Assembly: GCF_001185345.1 (NCBI RefSeq)
Contig: NZ_KQ236744.1
Location: 506,089-570,088, forward strand
Reading direction: 5' to 3'
Length of the DNA: 64,000 nucleotides
From: Dorea sp. D27
Lineage (GTDB): Bacteria > Bacillota > Clostridia > Lachnospirales > Lachnospiraceae
The notes under the pieces: generated by a model
Told to the model about the DNA's origin: nothing
Database searches by the model: none
What the model saw: only the letters and a program-made list of their open reading frames with translations
Program-made: the position numbers and the translations under genes
Shown here: piece by piece, positions 8,960 to 18,419 of the stretch
How the letters are laid out: each line of letters begins with the position of its first letter
Position numbering within the stretch: position 1 is the stretch's first letter

Positions 8960-8982
8960 GTGGTTGGGTTATGCCCAACCAC
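8960..8982. repeat. Perfect stem-loop between binding protein and dehydrogenase
   Basis: GTGGTTGGG (8960-8968) pairs with CCCAACCAC (8974-8982) around TTATG. No good T tract follows on the plus strand, so it looks more like an mRNA-stabilising or attenuating hairpin than a full terminator. Confidence 0.5.
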
Positions 8983-9072
8983 ATAAAAAATAGCGAATTG
9001 TTAAAAAAATATCATATTTATCGTTTTTAAATGGTAGATAAATAAAGAATGATGGAAAAGAGGTATACATAT

Positions 9073-10116
9073 ATGGAAGGAAAAATGAAGGTTGCAGTGA
9101 TGACAGGGGCGAGGCAGATGGAGTGGACGGAAAAGGACATTCCGAAGCCGGGTAAGGGAGAACTGCTCGTCAAGCTGGAGTATGTGGGCGTGTGCGGTTC
9201 GGATCTGCATTTTTATGAGGCCGGAAGACTTGGAAACTGGGTGCCGGAAGGCCCTCTTGTACTTGGTCATGAGCCGGGGGGGATTGTAGAAGAAGTCGGG
9301 CCGGAGGTGACGGGATTCAAAAAGGGTGACCGGATAGCGATAGAGCCGGGGGTTCCATGCGGCTCCTGTGATATGTGCAGGAAGGGTCTGTATAACCTCT
9401 GTCCGGATATGTCTTTTATGGCGATACCGAACGAGAGGGACGGGGTATTCTCCGACTACTGCGTCCATCCGGCAAATATGTGTTTCAAGCTGCCGGATAA
9501 TGTAGATACGATGGAAGGGGCGCTGATTGAGCCGCTGGCTGTCGGGTTCCATGCCGCTAAGGTTGCAGAGGCGGAGATTGGGCAGAGTGCCGTCGTACTT
9601 GGCTGCGGCTGTATCGGGCTTGTGACGATCATGGTGCTAAGGGCAAGAGGAATAGAAGAGATCTATGCGGTTGACATGATTGACAAGCGTCTGGAAAAGG
9701 CCAGGGAAGTCGGGGCGAAAGAGGCATTTCACGCAAAGGATGTCAATATCGAAGAATTTGTCAAGTCACTTCCGGGAGGGGGAGTTGACATCGTCTTTGA
9801 GACGGCAGGCGCGGAGTTTACGACAAGACAGTCTGCGAAGCTGATTAAGAATGGAGGGCGGGTTGTGCTTGTCGGCATGTGCGCGGAACCTGAGATTGTC
9901 GTGGACATCGGAAGCCTGAGTGCGAAAGAAGGTGACCTGAAAACGATATTCCGTTACCGGAACCTGTATCCGACAGCGATAAAAGCGGTGAGCGAAGGTA
10001 CGATTCCGCTGAAATCCATCGTTTCCCACGTCTTTGATTTCAAGGATGTGATCGAGGGGGTCGCCTATAACGTAGACAACAAGGCAGATGTCATAAAGGC
10101 AGTTGTGAAATACTAG
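9073..10116 (+). CDS. Zinc-dependent polyol (sorbitol/xylitol-type) dehydrogenase
   Basis: About 347 residues, medium-chain dehydrogenase family. The catalytic-zinc ligands are Cys in GVCGSDLHF and His-Glu in LGHEPGG. Four cysteines in CGSCDMCRKGLYNLC form the structural zinc lobe. The Rossmann motif GCGCIGLVT is followed by an acidic residue (YAVDMID), which favours NAD. It should oxidise a polyol to a ketose in the cytoplasm, directly upstream of a DAK kinase that could phosphorylate the ketose. Several in-frame ATGs exist (9049, 9073, 9085); 9073 has AGAGG at suitable distance. Substrate is unassigned. Confidence 0.9.
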   Translation: MEGKMKVAVMTGARQMEWTEKDIPKPGKGELLVKLEYVGVCGSDLHFYEAGRLGNWVPEGPLVLGHEPGGIVEEVGPEVTGFKKGDRIAIEPGVPCGSCDMCRKGLYNLCPDMSFMAIPNERDGVFSDYCVHPANMCFKLPDNVDTMEGALIEPLAVGFHAAKVAEAEIGQSAVVLGCGCIGLVTIMVLRARGIEEIYAVDMIDKRLEKAREVGAKEAFHAKDVNIEEFVKSLPGGGVDIVFETAGAEFTTRQSAKLIKNGGRVVLVGMCAEPEIVVDIGSLSAKEGDLKTIFRYRNLYPTAIKAVSEGTIPLKSIVSHVFDFKDVIEGVAYNVDNKADVIKAVVKY

Positions 10117-10130
10117 AACGGGGGAAAAGT

Positions 10131-11912
10131 ATGAGGAAAATAATCAATGATGCGGACAATGTCGTTTCGGAGATGATGGAAGGCTTCGTCGGAGCTTACA
10201 GCAGATACTTCCAGAAACATCCTGAGGTGAATGCTATTTTGTCCAGACAGAAACGACAGGACAAGGTGGCCCTCGTCATCGGCGGCGGAAGCGGACATGA
10301 GCCGATGTTCGGAGGGTTTGTCGGGAAAGGGCTTGCGGATGCCGCTGCCTGTGGCAATATCTTTGCCTCTCCGGACCCGAACACGATATATGAGGCCGCA
10401 AAAGCGGTGGATAACGGCAAAGGAGTGCTCTTCGTGTATGGCTGCTATGCTGGGGATAACCTGAACTTTGACATGGGAGAAGAATTTCTCAGCGCCGACG
10501 GTATCCGGACAGCCCACGTCCGTGTACAAGACGACGTGGCAAGCGCGCCGAAGGAGCGCATGGAGGACCGCAGGGGAATCGCGGGTGACGTATTTGTGGT
10601 CAAAATCGCAGGCGCGGCCTGCGACGCGGGCCTGAGCCTGGAGGAAGTGACGCGGGTTACCGAAAAGGCGAGAGACCATACGAGGACGGTAGGGGTCGCC
10701 ACGGCCCCGGCTCAGCTCCCGGGGGTGGATAAGCCTATCTTCGAGCTGGGTGAGGACGAGATAGAGTATGGCATGGGGCTGCATGGGGAGCGGGGAGTGC
10801 TCCGCACCCACTGGCAGCCTGCCGATGTGCTTGCAGAAAAGATGTACGCACAGATAAAGGAAGATACGGACCTGCAGGCAGGCGACGAGATATGCGTACT
10901 CGTGAACGGACTTGGCTCCACGACAATCACAGAACTTGCAATTGTCTACCGCAAGATAAAAGAACTGCTCGATGAAGATGGCATCACGGTGTATGACGCA
11001 GATCTGAACAACTACTGCACGAGCCAGGAGATGGGGGGCTTTTCGGTCACCTTTTTCCAGATTGACGAAGAGCTGAAAGGCTATTACGACAGCCCTTGCT
11101 GCTGTCCGTATTATGCCAAAGGAGAACGGTCAGGATACGCCTGCGGGCGGGAGAAGGAGCCGGAAACTGTCTCAGATGCGGTCAGCCGGGATATAGAGGT
11201 TAAGGACGAAGAGGATGGCAGTGCTCCCGCAGGGGAGGCTGTCGCCGCCGAAGAGGCAGCTATAAGACGGAAGGGGGTGCTGACAGAGCTGAGTGCCCAG
11301 GACGCCAGAAGGATGCTCCTCTACATAGCAGATAAGATTATCGAGAAGAAGTCCTATCTGACAGAAATAGACAGTGCCATCGGCGATGGGGACCACGGCA
11401 TCGGCATGGCCGGGGGCATGAAGAAGGCAAAAGAAAAGCTGGAAAAGATGGCAGGCGAAGAGAACGTGTATGCAGTCTTCGAGGCGGCCGGAAAGGCGAT
11501 GCTCATGTCCATGGGCGGAGCCTCAGGCGTCATATTCGGAAGCCTGTACCTGGCGGGAGCGAAAGGTATGGATCCCAAACCGGTCATAACGGCGGAAGAT
11601 CTGGCCAGGATGGAGCAAAAGAGCCTGCATGCCATCCAGGAGAGAGGGAAGGCCGAAGTAGGCGATAAGACGATGGTAGACGCCCTGTCTCCGGCGGTAG
11701 AAGCGATGGAAGCAAGCAGCCGGAAAGGCTTGCTGGAGATGCTGAAAGCCGCGGAGGAGGCTGCGGCCCAAGGTGTAGAGGACACGAAGAACTATGTGGC
11801 AAAGTTCGGCCGTGCCAAATCACTCATGGAGCGGGCCGTCGGTTACCAGGACGCAGGGGCAACCTCGGTGTGGCTCATCTTCCAGGGAATGAGAGAATAC
11901 GTAGAAGGATAA
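10131..11912 (+). CDS. Dihydroxyacetone-kinase-family fusion (DhaK-DhaL), copy 1
   Basis: 593 residues. The DhaK part (1 to about 335) has GGGSGHEP with His56, AGDN with Asp109, and substrate-anchoring His218 in GMGLHGERG, matching the catalytic triad of dihydroxyacetone kinases. An acidic, low-complexity linker of about 50 residues leads to a DhaL domain with the Mg-ADP loop IGDGDHG and GDKTMVDAL. A fused DhaL and no DhaM nearby point to ATP rather than PTS phosphate donation. Family members phosphorylate dihydroxyacetone, erythrulose or apulose, so the substrate here is open; the upstream dehydrogenase suggests a ketose derived from a polyol. Its paralogue is at 35,221. Confidence 0.93.
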   Translation: MRKIINDADNVVSEMMEGFVGAYSRYFQKHPEVNAILSRQKRQDKVALVIGGGSGHEPMFGGFVGKGLADAAACGNIFASPDPNTIYEAAKAVDNGKGVLFVYGCYAGDNLNFDMGEEFLSADGIRTAHVRVQDDVASAPKERMEDRRGIAGDVFVVKIAGAACDAGLSLEEVTRVTEKARDHTRTVGVATAPAQLPGVDKPIFELGEDEIEYGMGLHGERGVLRTHWQPADVLAEKMYAQIKEDTDLQAGDEICVLVNGLGSTTITELAIVYRKIKELLDEDGITVYDADLNNYCTSQEMGGFSVTFFQIDEELKGYYDSPCCCPYYAKGERSGYACGREKEPETVSDAVSRDIEVKDEEDGSAPAGEAVAAEEAAIRRKGVLTELSAQDARRMLLYIADKIIEKKSYLTEIDSAIGDGDHGIGMAGGMKKAKEKLEKMAGEENVYAVFEAAGKAMLMSMGGASGVIFGSLYLAGAKGMDPKPVITAEDLARMEQKSLHAIQERGKAEVGDKTMVDALSPAVEAMEASSRKGLLEMLKAAEEAAAQGVEDTKNYVAKFGRAKSLMERAVGYQDAGATSVWLIFQGMREYVEG

Positions 11913-11915
11913 ATG

Positions 11916-11995
11916 AATTGGGGACGGAGGAAATCTAAAAAACCTCCGTCCCCAATTCGTTTTTGGGTGTCCCCAATTCGTTTTACCCTGTCCCC
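11916..11995 (+). repeat. GGGGACGGAGG dispersed inverted repeat, copy 1
   Basis: AATTGGGGACGGAGG (11916-11930) pairs with CCTCCGTCCCCAATT (11943-11957). GGGTGTCCCC and a further CCTGTCCCC follow. Three other copies lie at 25,729, 36,963 and 38,080. The tail orientation matches the copy at 25,729. It resembles REP/BIME-type elements and may also act as a hairpin end for the kinase transcript. Confidence 0.85.
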
Positions 11996-12087
11996 CTTAT
12001 TGAATTATGTGAATACTAATGTTAGAATGTATCACAAACCAAAGGTGACTGTAGTTTTGCGTGGAGCATGGGAAGGAGAAGGCAAGT

Positions 12088-12783
12088 ATGGTGTTTTATG
12101 TATTGAACGGGAGCCCCAGAAAGAACCATAATACGGCAAAGATTTTGAACTCTGCCATGGAAGGGATCAGAAGCATCCTTCCCGATGCAGAGTTCAAATG
12201 GATTCATGTCTATGATTATTCCTACAGCGGATGTGTCAGCTGCTATGGCTGTAAACGTATTGGGGGAAAGTATTATGGGAGATGTGCAAAAAGGGATTCC
12301 ATCAGCGGGATTCTGGCGGATATTTCCCGGGGGGACGGGCTGCTGATTGGAAGTCCGGTCTTTTTCCATGACATTCCGGGCCAGCTGCGGGCATTTCTGG
12401 AGCGTCTGCTGTACCCGTATCTCGTCTACGGACAAGAGTACACCTCGATTGCTCCGAAACGCTTCCCGGTCGCCTTTTTCTACACGATGAACGCGACGGA
12501 AGAGAAGATGAAGCAGATGAATTATCCCGTAAAGCTGTCTGCAATGGAAGAATATGCAGGTATAGTCTTTTCAGAGCCGGAAATCTTCTACTGCTTCGAC
12601 ACGTGCCAGTTTGACAACTATCAATTATACAAGGCAGACCGGTTTTCGGAAAAGGAGAAAAGCTACATAAAGAAGGAACAATTTCCAAAGGACTGCCTAA
12701 GAGCCGCTGCACTTGGAGAGAAGATTGCACGGAAAGCTATATGTCAGAATCCCATTGTTTCAGGAAATCCTGGCAGAACTTGA
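12088..12783 (+). CDS. NAD(P)H-dependent FMN reductase / flavodoxin-fold oxidoreductase
   Basis: 231 residues. The flavodoxin-like start LNGSPRKNHNTAKIL binds FMN phosphate. A cluster of cysteines (CVSCYGCK and a later C) is typical of the iron-sulfur flavoprotein/NADPH-FMN reductase family, and GLLIGSPVFFHDIPGQL is the second FMN-contact motif. The ATG at 12,088 has AAGGAG ten bases upstream. It converges with the LysR gene and overlaps its 3' end by 47 bases. The partner process is unknown. Confidence 0.8.
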   Translation: MVFYVLNGSPRKNHNTAKILNSAMEGIRSILPDAEFKWIHVYDYSYSGCVSCYGCKRIGGKYYGRCAKRDSISGILADISRGDGLLIGSPVFFHDIPGQLRAFLERLLYPYLVYGQEYTSIAPKRFPVAFFYTMNATEEKMKQMNYPVKLSAMEEYAGIVFSEPEIFYCFDTCQFDNYQLYKADRFSEKEKSYIKKEQFPKDCLRAAALGEKIARKAICQNPIVSGNPGRT

Positions 12784-13645
12784 TAAAATCTGTCTGTTCC
12801 GGATAAAAATAACTGTTATGTATAGAGATCAGGTTATACGAATGATATTCATAATAATCTCTGATATAAATCTGCCGTATAGAACCTTCTTTCAACTCCC
12901 TGGCTACAGCACTTTTATACAAGAATGAAATTCCGGTATTCTGGATCAGCAGCTGCTTCACGGTAGTGAGGCTATTGCTGATTTCGATGAGATGTGCAAA
13001 GTGCATGGAGGATATATTGTTATCCCGGAATATCTGCTCCAGCCTGTTCCGCGACGGAGTCTTATCGACGCCGAGTATGAGTGTGCTGTTATAAAGCTCC
13101 TGTATAGATACGCTCTGTTCTGCAAGCGGATGTTCTGGCGAGCAGGCGCAGATCGTACTGCTGCTGCACAGTTCATAATAGTCGTGTTCTGATTTGGAGA
13201 CGATTCCATCCATCAAAAAAAAGTCAAGCTCTCCTTCGTTCAACATTCTTGAGAGGGCATCATAATTATCAGTTACAACCCGAATCTTATAATCTGGGTA
13301 TTTTTCCATAAATGCAATAATCAGATAAGGTAAAAAGGACTCGCCTGCGGACTGTTCTGCGCCGAGCCGCAGCTCCTTCGTAGAAGAAGATAAAAGGGAC
13401 AGATGCTCTCTGATACGTTCAGAATCTGAATGGACGGAATTCGCGTACTGGTACAGAGTGCGCCCGGTGGGCGTCAGGACAAATCTGCGGTTCGTGTACG
13501 TGTAAAGCTTCGTGTGATAATAGCCTTCCAGATACTTGATGTGATGAGAGACCGCAGGCTGCGTAATATGGAGTCTTTCAGCAGTTTTTGTAAAACTTTT
13601 CGTCTGGCAGAGCGTCAAAAAGGTGACCAGTCTTGTATCTAACAT
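12737..13645 (-). CDS. LysR-family transcriptional regulator
   Basis: About 302 residues. The N-terminal winged helix-turn-helix (FTKTAERLHITQPAVSHHIK) is followed by a periplasmic-binding-like effector domain. The ATG at 13,645 follows a G-rich ribosome site; a TTG at 13,660 is less likely. It is divergent from the peptide-transport operon at 13,837, the usual arrangement for a LysR protein that controls its neighbour. The effector could be a peptide or amide imported or processed by that operon. Confidence 0.92.
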   Translation of the reverse strand: MLDTRLVTFLTLCQTKSFTKTAERLHITQPAVSHHIKYLEGYYHTKLYTYTNRRFVLTPTGRTLYQYANSVHSDSERIREHLSLLSSSTKELRLGAEQSAGESFLPYLIIAFMEKYPDYKIRVVTDNYDALSRMLNEGELDFFLMDGIVSKSEHDYYELCSSSTICACSPEHPLAEQSVSIQELYNSTLILGVDKTPSRNRLEQIFRDNNISSMHFAHLIEISNSLTTVKQLLIQNTGISFLYKSAVARELKEGSIRQIYIRDYYEYHSYNLISIHNSYFYPEQTDFIKFCQDFLKQWDSDI

Positions 13646-13660
13646 CAAAGAGCCCCCCAA

Positions 13661-13836
13661 CTATTATTTGTAGTAATAGATAAATTATAAATTAGAATTT
13701 TATTATAAATAAAAAGGCTGATATAATCAATAGTAAATCAATAGAATCAGAAAAAATGCCATTTTAATTCAAATATAAAGAAAAAACGGTCATTATTTCT
13801 GAGAGTTTAATCAAAATCCATAAAGGAGGGTAATGT
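13661..13836. promoter_or_regulatory. Divergent LysR/peptide-operon promoter region
   Basis: This AT-rich gap has an extended -10 (TGATATAAT, 13719-13727) facing the peptide operon. Just downstream, ATCAATAG occurs twice (13726-13733 and 13737-13744), 11 bases apart, on one face of the helix. These repeats are candidates for LysR contact. AAAGGAGG precedes the ATG at 13,837. Confidence 0.55.
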
Positions 13837-15492
13837 ATGAAGAAAATGATTTCTAGTTTACTGTGTGTTGTTATGGCAGCCGCCCTGTTCGCCGGATGCG
13901 GTAAAGCGTCGTCTGACCCAAAAGAGTCCGGAGATACGCCATCTGTCGGGGATACAGCCAATGATGGCGATGATATCGTCAGATATACGCTGACCTCCAC
14001 ACCGCAGATCGATCCGGGCGTCGGTTCAGACCTTGGAGCTGCAACGGTATTGATTAATCTTTACGATCCGCTCGTGCAGCCCCAGAAGGATGGAAGTACG
14101 GAGCCGTGGATCGCGACGGAATGGGAAGTATCCGAGGACGGGAAGACATGGACATTCAAGCTTCGTGATGACGTGAAGTTCCACAGCGGCAATCCGCTGA
14201 CCGCGGCGGATGTCGTATATTCCATGCAGAGGAACCTGGATATGGGCGAGGGATTTGGATATCTGTTCAGCTCTGTCGTGGAAGAGGCAAAGGCAATTGA
14301 TGATACTACGGTACAGTTTGTCTGCAGCAAACCAACCGGAACGCTTCTGGCAACATTGGTAAGGCTGTACATACTGGACAGCAAGCTCGTAGAGGAAAAC
14401 TATGCAGACGGCGATTACGGGGACAAGGGCGATTATGGCAAAGCCTTCCTTCTGGAAAATGATGCGGGAAGCGGACCGTACAAGGTAAAAGAATATGCCG
14501 CAAATTCCCATGTGCTTTGTGAGAAAAATACAGACTACTGGGCAGGTCTGGATGAGAATACGCCGGAAGAATTTAAGGCGATCGGTTCGAATGAAGCCGT
14601 TACGGTAAAGACGATGCTGGAGAGAAAAGAGCTGGAGCTTTCCGACGAGTACCAGACTTCAGAGACAATCGATGCTCTTGGCAAAGTGGATGGCATCAGC
14701 ATCATGGAAAACACCCAGGGAGATATCATCTATCTGCTTCTGAATAACCAGAAAGCACCGACAGACGATGAACACGTAAGAAAAGCACTGGCTTATATGC
14801 TGGATTATGATGCAGTCTGCAAGGATGTATATCCAAATTCCGTCAAAGCAGAAAGCATTATTTCAAAAAATGTACTTGGATATAAAAAAATGAGTGATTA
14901 CAGCTTCAATATTGAAAAGGCTAAGGAAGAGATTCAAAAGTCCAAATATGCAGATAACATTCAGGATTATCCGATTGAGGTCTGCTGGGTAGCAGAGACG
15001 CCGGACCGTGAAAAGCTGGCTCTCTTAATACAGTCAGCGGCACAGCAGATTGGCGTGAATGTCAAGGTTGTCAAAACACCTTGGGCAAGCGTCGTAGAGA
15101 GTTCTTCCTCACCGGAGACGACGCCAAACGTAACAACCACATGGTTTTCTGCCGACTACCCGGAGGCAGGGTCTGTCTTCGAGTCCGCACTTCACTCCAA
15201 GACCTCGGGAACGTGGAAGAACTGCTGCTGGATTGAGGATGCGACGCTGGATGGCATGATCGATGACGCGATGACAACTGTCAGCCAAGATGAACGTGTA
15301 GCAAAATACGAGGGTATCCAGGATTATCTAGCTGATAAATGTGTCATGATACCGATTGCAGAAGTTACGTTACGCTTTGCCTACCGTTCCGATTACGTAG
15401 ACTATGATGCTGCAGACCCTGCAAACCTTGTTCCGGTTATGGGATATATCAACTATATGCCAAATATCAAGATATATCCGGACAAGAAGTAA
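13837..15492 (+). CDS. Peptide-binding lipoprotein (DppA/OppA family 5)
   Basis: 551 residues. It has a lipoprotein signal with lipobox FAGC, then a family-5 solute-binding domain (GSTEPWIATEWEVSEDG and KTWTFKLRDDVKFHSGNPLT are characteristic). It binds peptides or related solutes such as nickel or opines outside the cell and delivers them to the two downstream permeases. It is the first gene of an 11-gene run of hydrolases and transport proteins under probable LysR control. Confidence 0.93.
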   Translation: MKKMISSLLCVVMAAALFAGCGKASSDPKESGDTPSVGDTANDGDDIVRYTLTSTPQIDPGVGSDLGAATVLINLYDPLVQPQKDGSTEPWIATEWEVSEDGKTWTFKLRDDVKFHSGNPLTAADVVYSMQRNLDMGEGFGYLFSSVVEEAKAIDDTTVQFVCSKPTGTLLATLVRLYILDSKLVEENYADGDYGDKGDYGKAFLLENDAGSGPYKVKEYAANSHVLCEKNTDYWAGLDENTPEEFKAIGSNEAVTVKTMLERKELELSDEYQTSETIDALGKVDGISIMENTQGDIIYLLLNNQKAPTDDEHVRKALAYMLDYDAVCKDVYPNSVKAESIISKNVLGYKKMSDYSFNIEKAKEEIQKSKYADNIQDYPIEVCWVAETPDREKLALLIQSAAQQIGVNVKVVKTPWASVVESSSSPETTPNVTTTWFSADYPEAGSVFESALHSKTSGTWKNCCWIEDATLDGMIDDAMTTVSQDERVAKYEGIQDYLADKCVMIPIAEVTLRFAYRSDYVDYDAADPANLVPVMGYINYMPNIKIYPDKK

Positions 15493-15524
15493 GAGCATAA
15501 CGGGAAAGAGAGGAGGATACGATC

Positions 15525-16547
15525 ATGTCACTCCTGAAGAGTATATTGAAACGACTGCTTAGTTCGCTCGTTGTTTTACTCGGGCTGACAATTATTATAT
15601 TTGTGCTGATGCGGATTGTACCGGGCGATCCGGCCCGGCTCGCATTAGGAGCAAATGTATCGGAGGAAGTGCTGGAGAATTACAGAGAGGTCAACCACCT
15701 GAACGAGTCTCTGCCCGCCCAGTATGGATACTGGCTGACGGGAGCGCTGCGCGGAGACTTTGGCACGTCAGCAGTCACGAAGCGTGCGGTCATACAGGAT
15801 ATCAAGGACTTTGCCCCTGCCACGATCGAGCTCGTCTTGTGGGCCGGGTTCCCGTCAATCCTGGTGGCGCTGTATCTGGGCGTTACAAGCGCCCAGCACA
15901 AGAATAAATGGCAGGACTATCTGTGCAGATTTTCCGGATACATATTTGTAGCGACACCGACCTTTGTATTTGCGGTCATGTTCGTGCTCATCTTCGGGTA
16001 CTGGATACCAGTGATGCCAACGATAGGGGGGCGGCTCAGCCCCTCCTTCACGATACCGGATATTACGGGCCTGTACGTACTGGATGCACTGCTGGGCGGA
16101 AAGCCGGCGGCAGCGTGGGATGCATTTTTACATCTGCTGTTCCCCGCACTTGCGCTGGCTCTTGGAAAGACGATGCAGGAGGCCAGGATCACGAGATCCA
16201 GCATGCTGCAGAATGCGGATAAAGACTACATCACTATGGTCACCTCGCAAGGTGTCCCACAGTCGGTGGTCAACAGAAGATTCCTGCTGAAGCCGTCCGT
16301 AATCCCCACGATTACCGTAATAGGTATGGACATCGCGGCTATGTTCGGCAATGCGTTTCTCGTAGAGCGGATTTTTAACTGGCCCGGGCTGTCCAGCTAC
16401 GGAATGACAGCGATATTAAACAAAGATACAAATGCGGTTTGTGCCGTCGTCTTAATCATCGGCCTTGCTTTTGCGCTGACGAGTATCGCCGTAGATATCG
16501 TGGCCATGATACTGGATCCGAGAATGCGGCAGAAGCGGACAAGATAG
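15525..16547 (+). CDS. Peptide ABC transporter permease (DppB-type)
   Basis: 340 residues. It has an N-terminal transmembrane helix followed by the DppB hallmark MRIVPGDPARLALG, about five more hydrophobic segments, and an EAA-like cytoplasmic loop (KDYITMVTSQGVPQSVV). GGAGG precedes the ATG. It pairs with the DppC-type permease twelve bases downstream. Confidence 0.93.
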   Translation: MSLLKSILKRLLSSLVVLLGLTIIIFVLMRIVPGDPARLALGANVSEEVLENYREVNHLNESLPAQYGYWLTGALRGDFGTSAVTKRAVIQDIKDFAPATIELVLWAGFPSILVALYLGVTSAQHKNKWQDYLCRFSGYIFVATPTFVFAVMFVLIFGYWIPVMPTIGGRLSPSFTIPDITGLYVLDALLGGKPAAAWDAFLHLLFPALALALGKTMQEARITRSSMLQNADKDYITMVTSQGVPQSVVNRRFLLKPSVIPTITVIGMDIAAMFGNAFLVERIFNWPGLSSYGMTAILNKDTNAVCAVVLIIGLAFALTSIAVDIVAMILDPRMRQKRTR

Positions 16548-16559
16548 GAGGTGGTGTAA

Positions 16560-17423
16560 ATGAAAGCAGAACGTAAAGAAACATGGATCCAAAACTGGTA
16601 TAAGTTCGCAGCCGGTAAAGTATCTGTATTGGGGCTGGCAATCGTGCTGCTCATAGTATTACTTGCAATCTTTGCACCAGTGATTGCTCCATATCCCGAA
16701 GATGCGGGGCCGGTAGTAAAGTTTGAAGAGAGCTCTAAGCCGCCTAGCGCCGAGCATCTTATGGGGACGGATACCATGGGGCGGGATGTCTTTTCCAGAC
16801 TGCTCATCAGCCTGAGGAGCAGCCTGCTCATGGGAGTCCTCGTGCTGGCGATTGCAGTACCGGTAGGCTTTGTCGTAGGTGTGCTGGCGGGATACTTTAA
16901 AGATACGTGGATAGAGACGATACTGATGCGGATCGTAGATATCTTCCTGTCGGTGCCTGCATTGGTACTGGCACTTGCAATTGCAGCAATCCTGGAACCG
17001 AATCTGAAGAATTCTATGATAGCAATTACGATTATGTGGTGGCCCTGGTATGCGAGGCTGTCCTTTGGAGTGGCTTCGTCTCTGAGGACGGAAAACTACA
17101 TCGTGTATGCGGAACTGACGGGTGCAAGGTTAAGCCATATCGTATTGAAAGAGTTCCTGCCTAACACCTTTGATCAGATTCTGACAAAAATGACGCTGGA
17201 TATGGGATATGTCATATGCATGGGCGCGACATTAAGCTTCGTGGGCCTTGGGGAACAGCCGCCCACGCCGGCTCTTGGCAATATGATCAATGATGGCGTC
17301 AAATTCCTGCCGGATATGTGGTGGCTTGCAGTATTCCCGGCGGTGGCTATTATTGTCATCGTGTTAGGATTTAACCTTCTGGGGGATGGTGTCGGAAATA
17401 TCTTTAACGTGGAGGGCAAATAG
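16560..17423 (+). CDS. Peptide ABC transporter permease (DppC-type)
   Basis: 287 residues. It shows the DppC pattern: an N-terminal helix, HLMGTDTMGRDVFSRLL, then four to five helices, and a coupling loop with ENYIVYAELTGARLSHIV. AGGAGG lies upstream, and the stop codon directly abuts the ATG of the next gene. It completes the membrane part of the importer. Confidence 0.93.
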   Translation: MKAERKETWIQNWYKFAAGKVSVLGLAIVLLIVLLAIFAPVIAPYPEDAGPVVKFEESSKPPSAEHLMGTDTMGRDVFSRLLISLRSSLLMGVLVLAIAVPVGFVVGVLAGYFKDTWIETILMRIVDIFLSVPALVLALAIAAILEPNLKNSMIAITIMWWPWYARLSFGVASSLRTENYIVYAELTGARLSHIVLKEFLPNTFDQILTKMTLDMGYVICMGATLSFVGLGEQPPTPALGNMINDGVKFLPDMWWLAVFPAVAIIVIVLGFNLLGDGVGNIFNVEGK

Positions 17424-18419
17424 ATGGAAGAAAAGACGAACGTACTGGAAGTCAGAGATTTGTCCGTATCATATACTGTTGCAAATGTAAAAACCCACGT
17501 ATTGGAAGGGGTAACATTCAGTGTGGAAAAGGGAAAAAGTGTAGGAATTGTCGGTGAATCCGGATGCGGAAAGACAACGACGCTACGGGCCATATTGAAT
17601 GTGCTTCCCTCTAATGGAACGATAGAAAGCGGAGAGATACTCTATGATGGGAAGAACATACTCCAAATGCCCAAAGATGAACTGCAGGAATACAGGCAGA
17701 AGGGGGCCGGAATGATATTCCAGGATCCGTCAAGTGCCCTGAACCCGGTTATTTCCATTAAGAATCAGTTTCTGGAAGCATTGAAGTATGCGCACAATGA
17801 GCAGAAGGGCAAGAGGCTCACGAAAGCGGAGCTTCTTGAAAAGGCGGCAAAATCGCTGGAGACGGTATCGCTGGCAGATCCGAACCGGATCCTGAACAGC
17901 TATCCGTTTCAACTGTCCGGGGGCATGCGCCAGAGAGTCTGTATTGCCATGACAATGGCAGCGGAACGGCAGCTCCTTCTGGCAGACGAACCGGGTACCG
18001 CGCTGGACGTGACGATACAGGACCAGATACTAAGACTGATCAAGAGCCTCGTCGAGTCGGGAGAACTGTCGGTCGTAATGGTAACCCACTCCCTTGGCGT
18101 AATCAGGCAGGTTACAACGACAGTCAATATCATGTATGCAGGTACGATTGTTGAGGGCGGTGAGACAAAGCAGGTATTTGAGAGCCCGCGGCATCCGTAT
18201 ACGCAGGCGTTGATAGACTGTCTGCCTAAGCTTACCGGCAGTGGTATTGCGAAAGGAATCCCCGGGCGGATACCAGATTACAGCAATCCGCCGAAAGGCT
18301 GCCGCTTTGCACCCCGCTGCCCATATGCTGCTGAAAAGTGCATAAGCGAAAAACCAGCAAGACATGAGATCGGCGCAGAACACTGGGTAGCATGCTTTCA
18401 AGCGGAGGAGGGGCGATAA
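17424..18419 (+). CDS. Peptide ABC transporter ATPase (DppD-type)
   Basis: 331 residues. Walker A is GESGCGKTT, the signature is LSGGMRQRV, Walker B is LLADEPGTALDVT, and the H-loop is MVTHS. The C-terminal oligopeptide-transport extension has the Cys pattern GCRFAPRCPYAAEKC, which in some relatives binds an iron-sulfur cluster. The stop overlaps the next start (TAATG). Confidence 0.94.
   Translation: MEEKTNVLEVRDLSVSYTVANVKTHVLEGVTFSVEKGKSVGIVGESGCGKTTTLRAILNVLPSNGTIESGEILYDGKNILQMPKDELQEYRQKGAGMIFQDPSSALNPVISIKNQFLEALKYAHNEQKGKRLTKAELLEKAAKSLETVSLADPNRILNSYPFQLSGGMRQRVCIAMTMAAERQLLLADEPGTALDVTIQDQILRLIKSLVESGELSVVMVTHSLGVIRQVTTTVNIMYAGTIVEGGETKQVFESPRHPYTQALIDCLPKLTGSGIAKGIPGRIPDYSNPPKGCRFAPRCPYAAEKCISEKPARHEIGAEHWVACFQAEEGR

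Noticed and set aside
8960..8982. Perfect hairpin as a terminator of transporter operon 1
   Set aside because: The following bases are A-rich, not T-rich, on the plus strand; listed only as a stem-loop.
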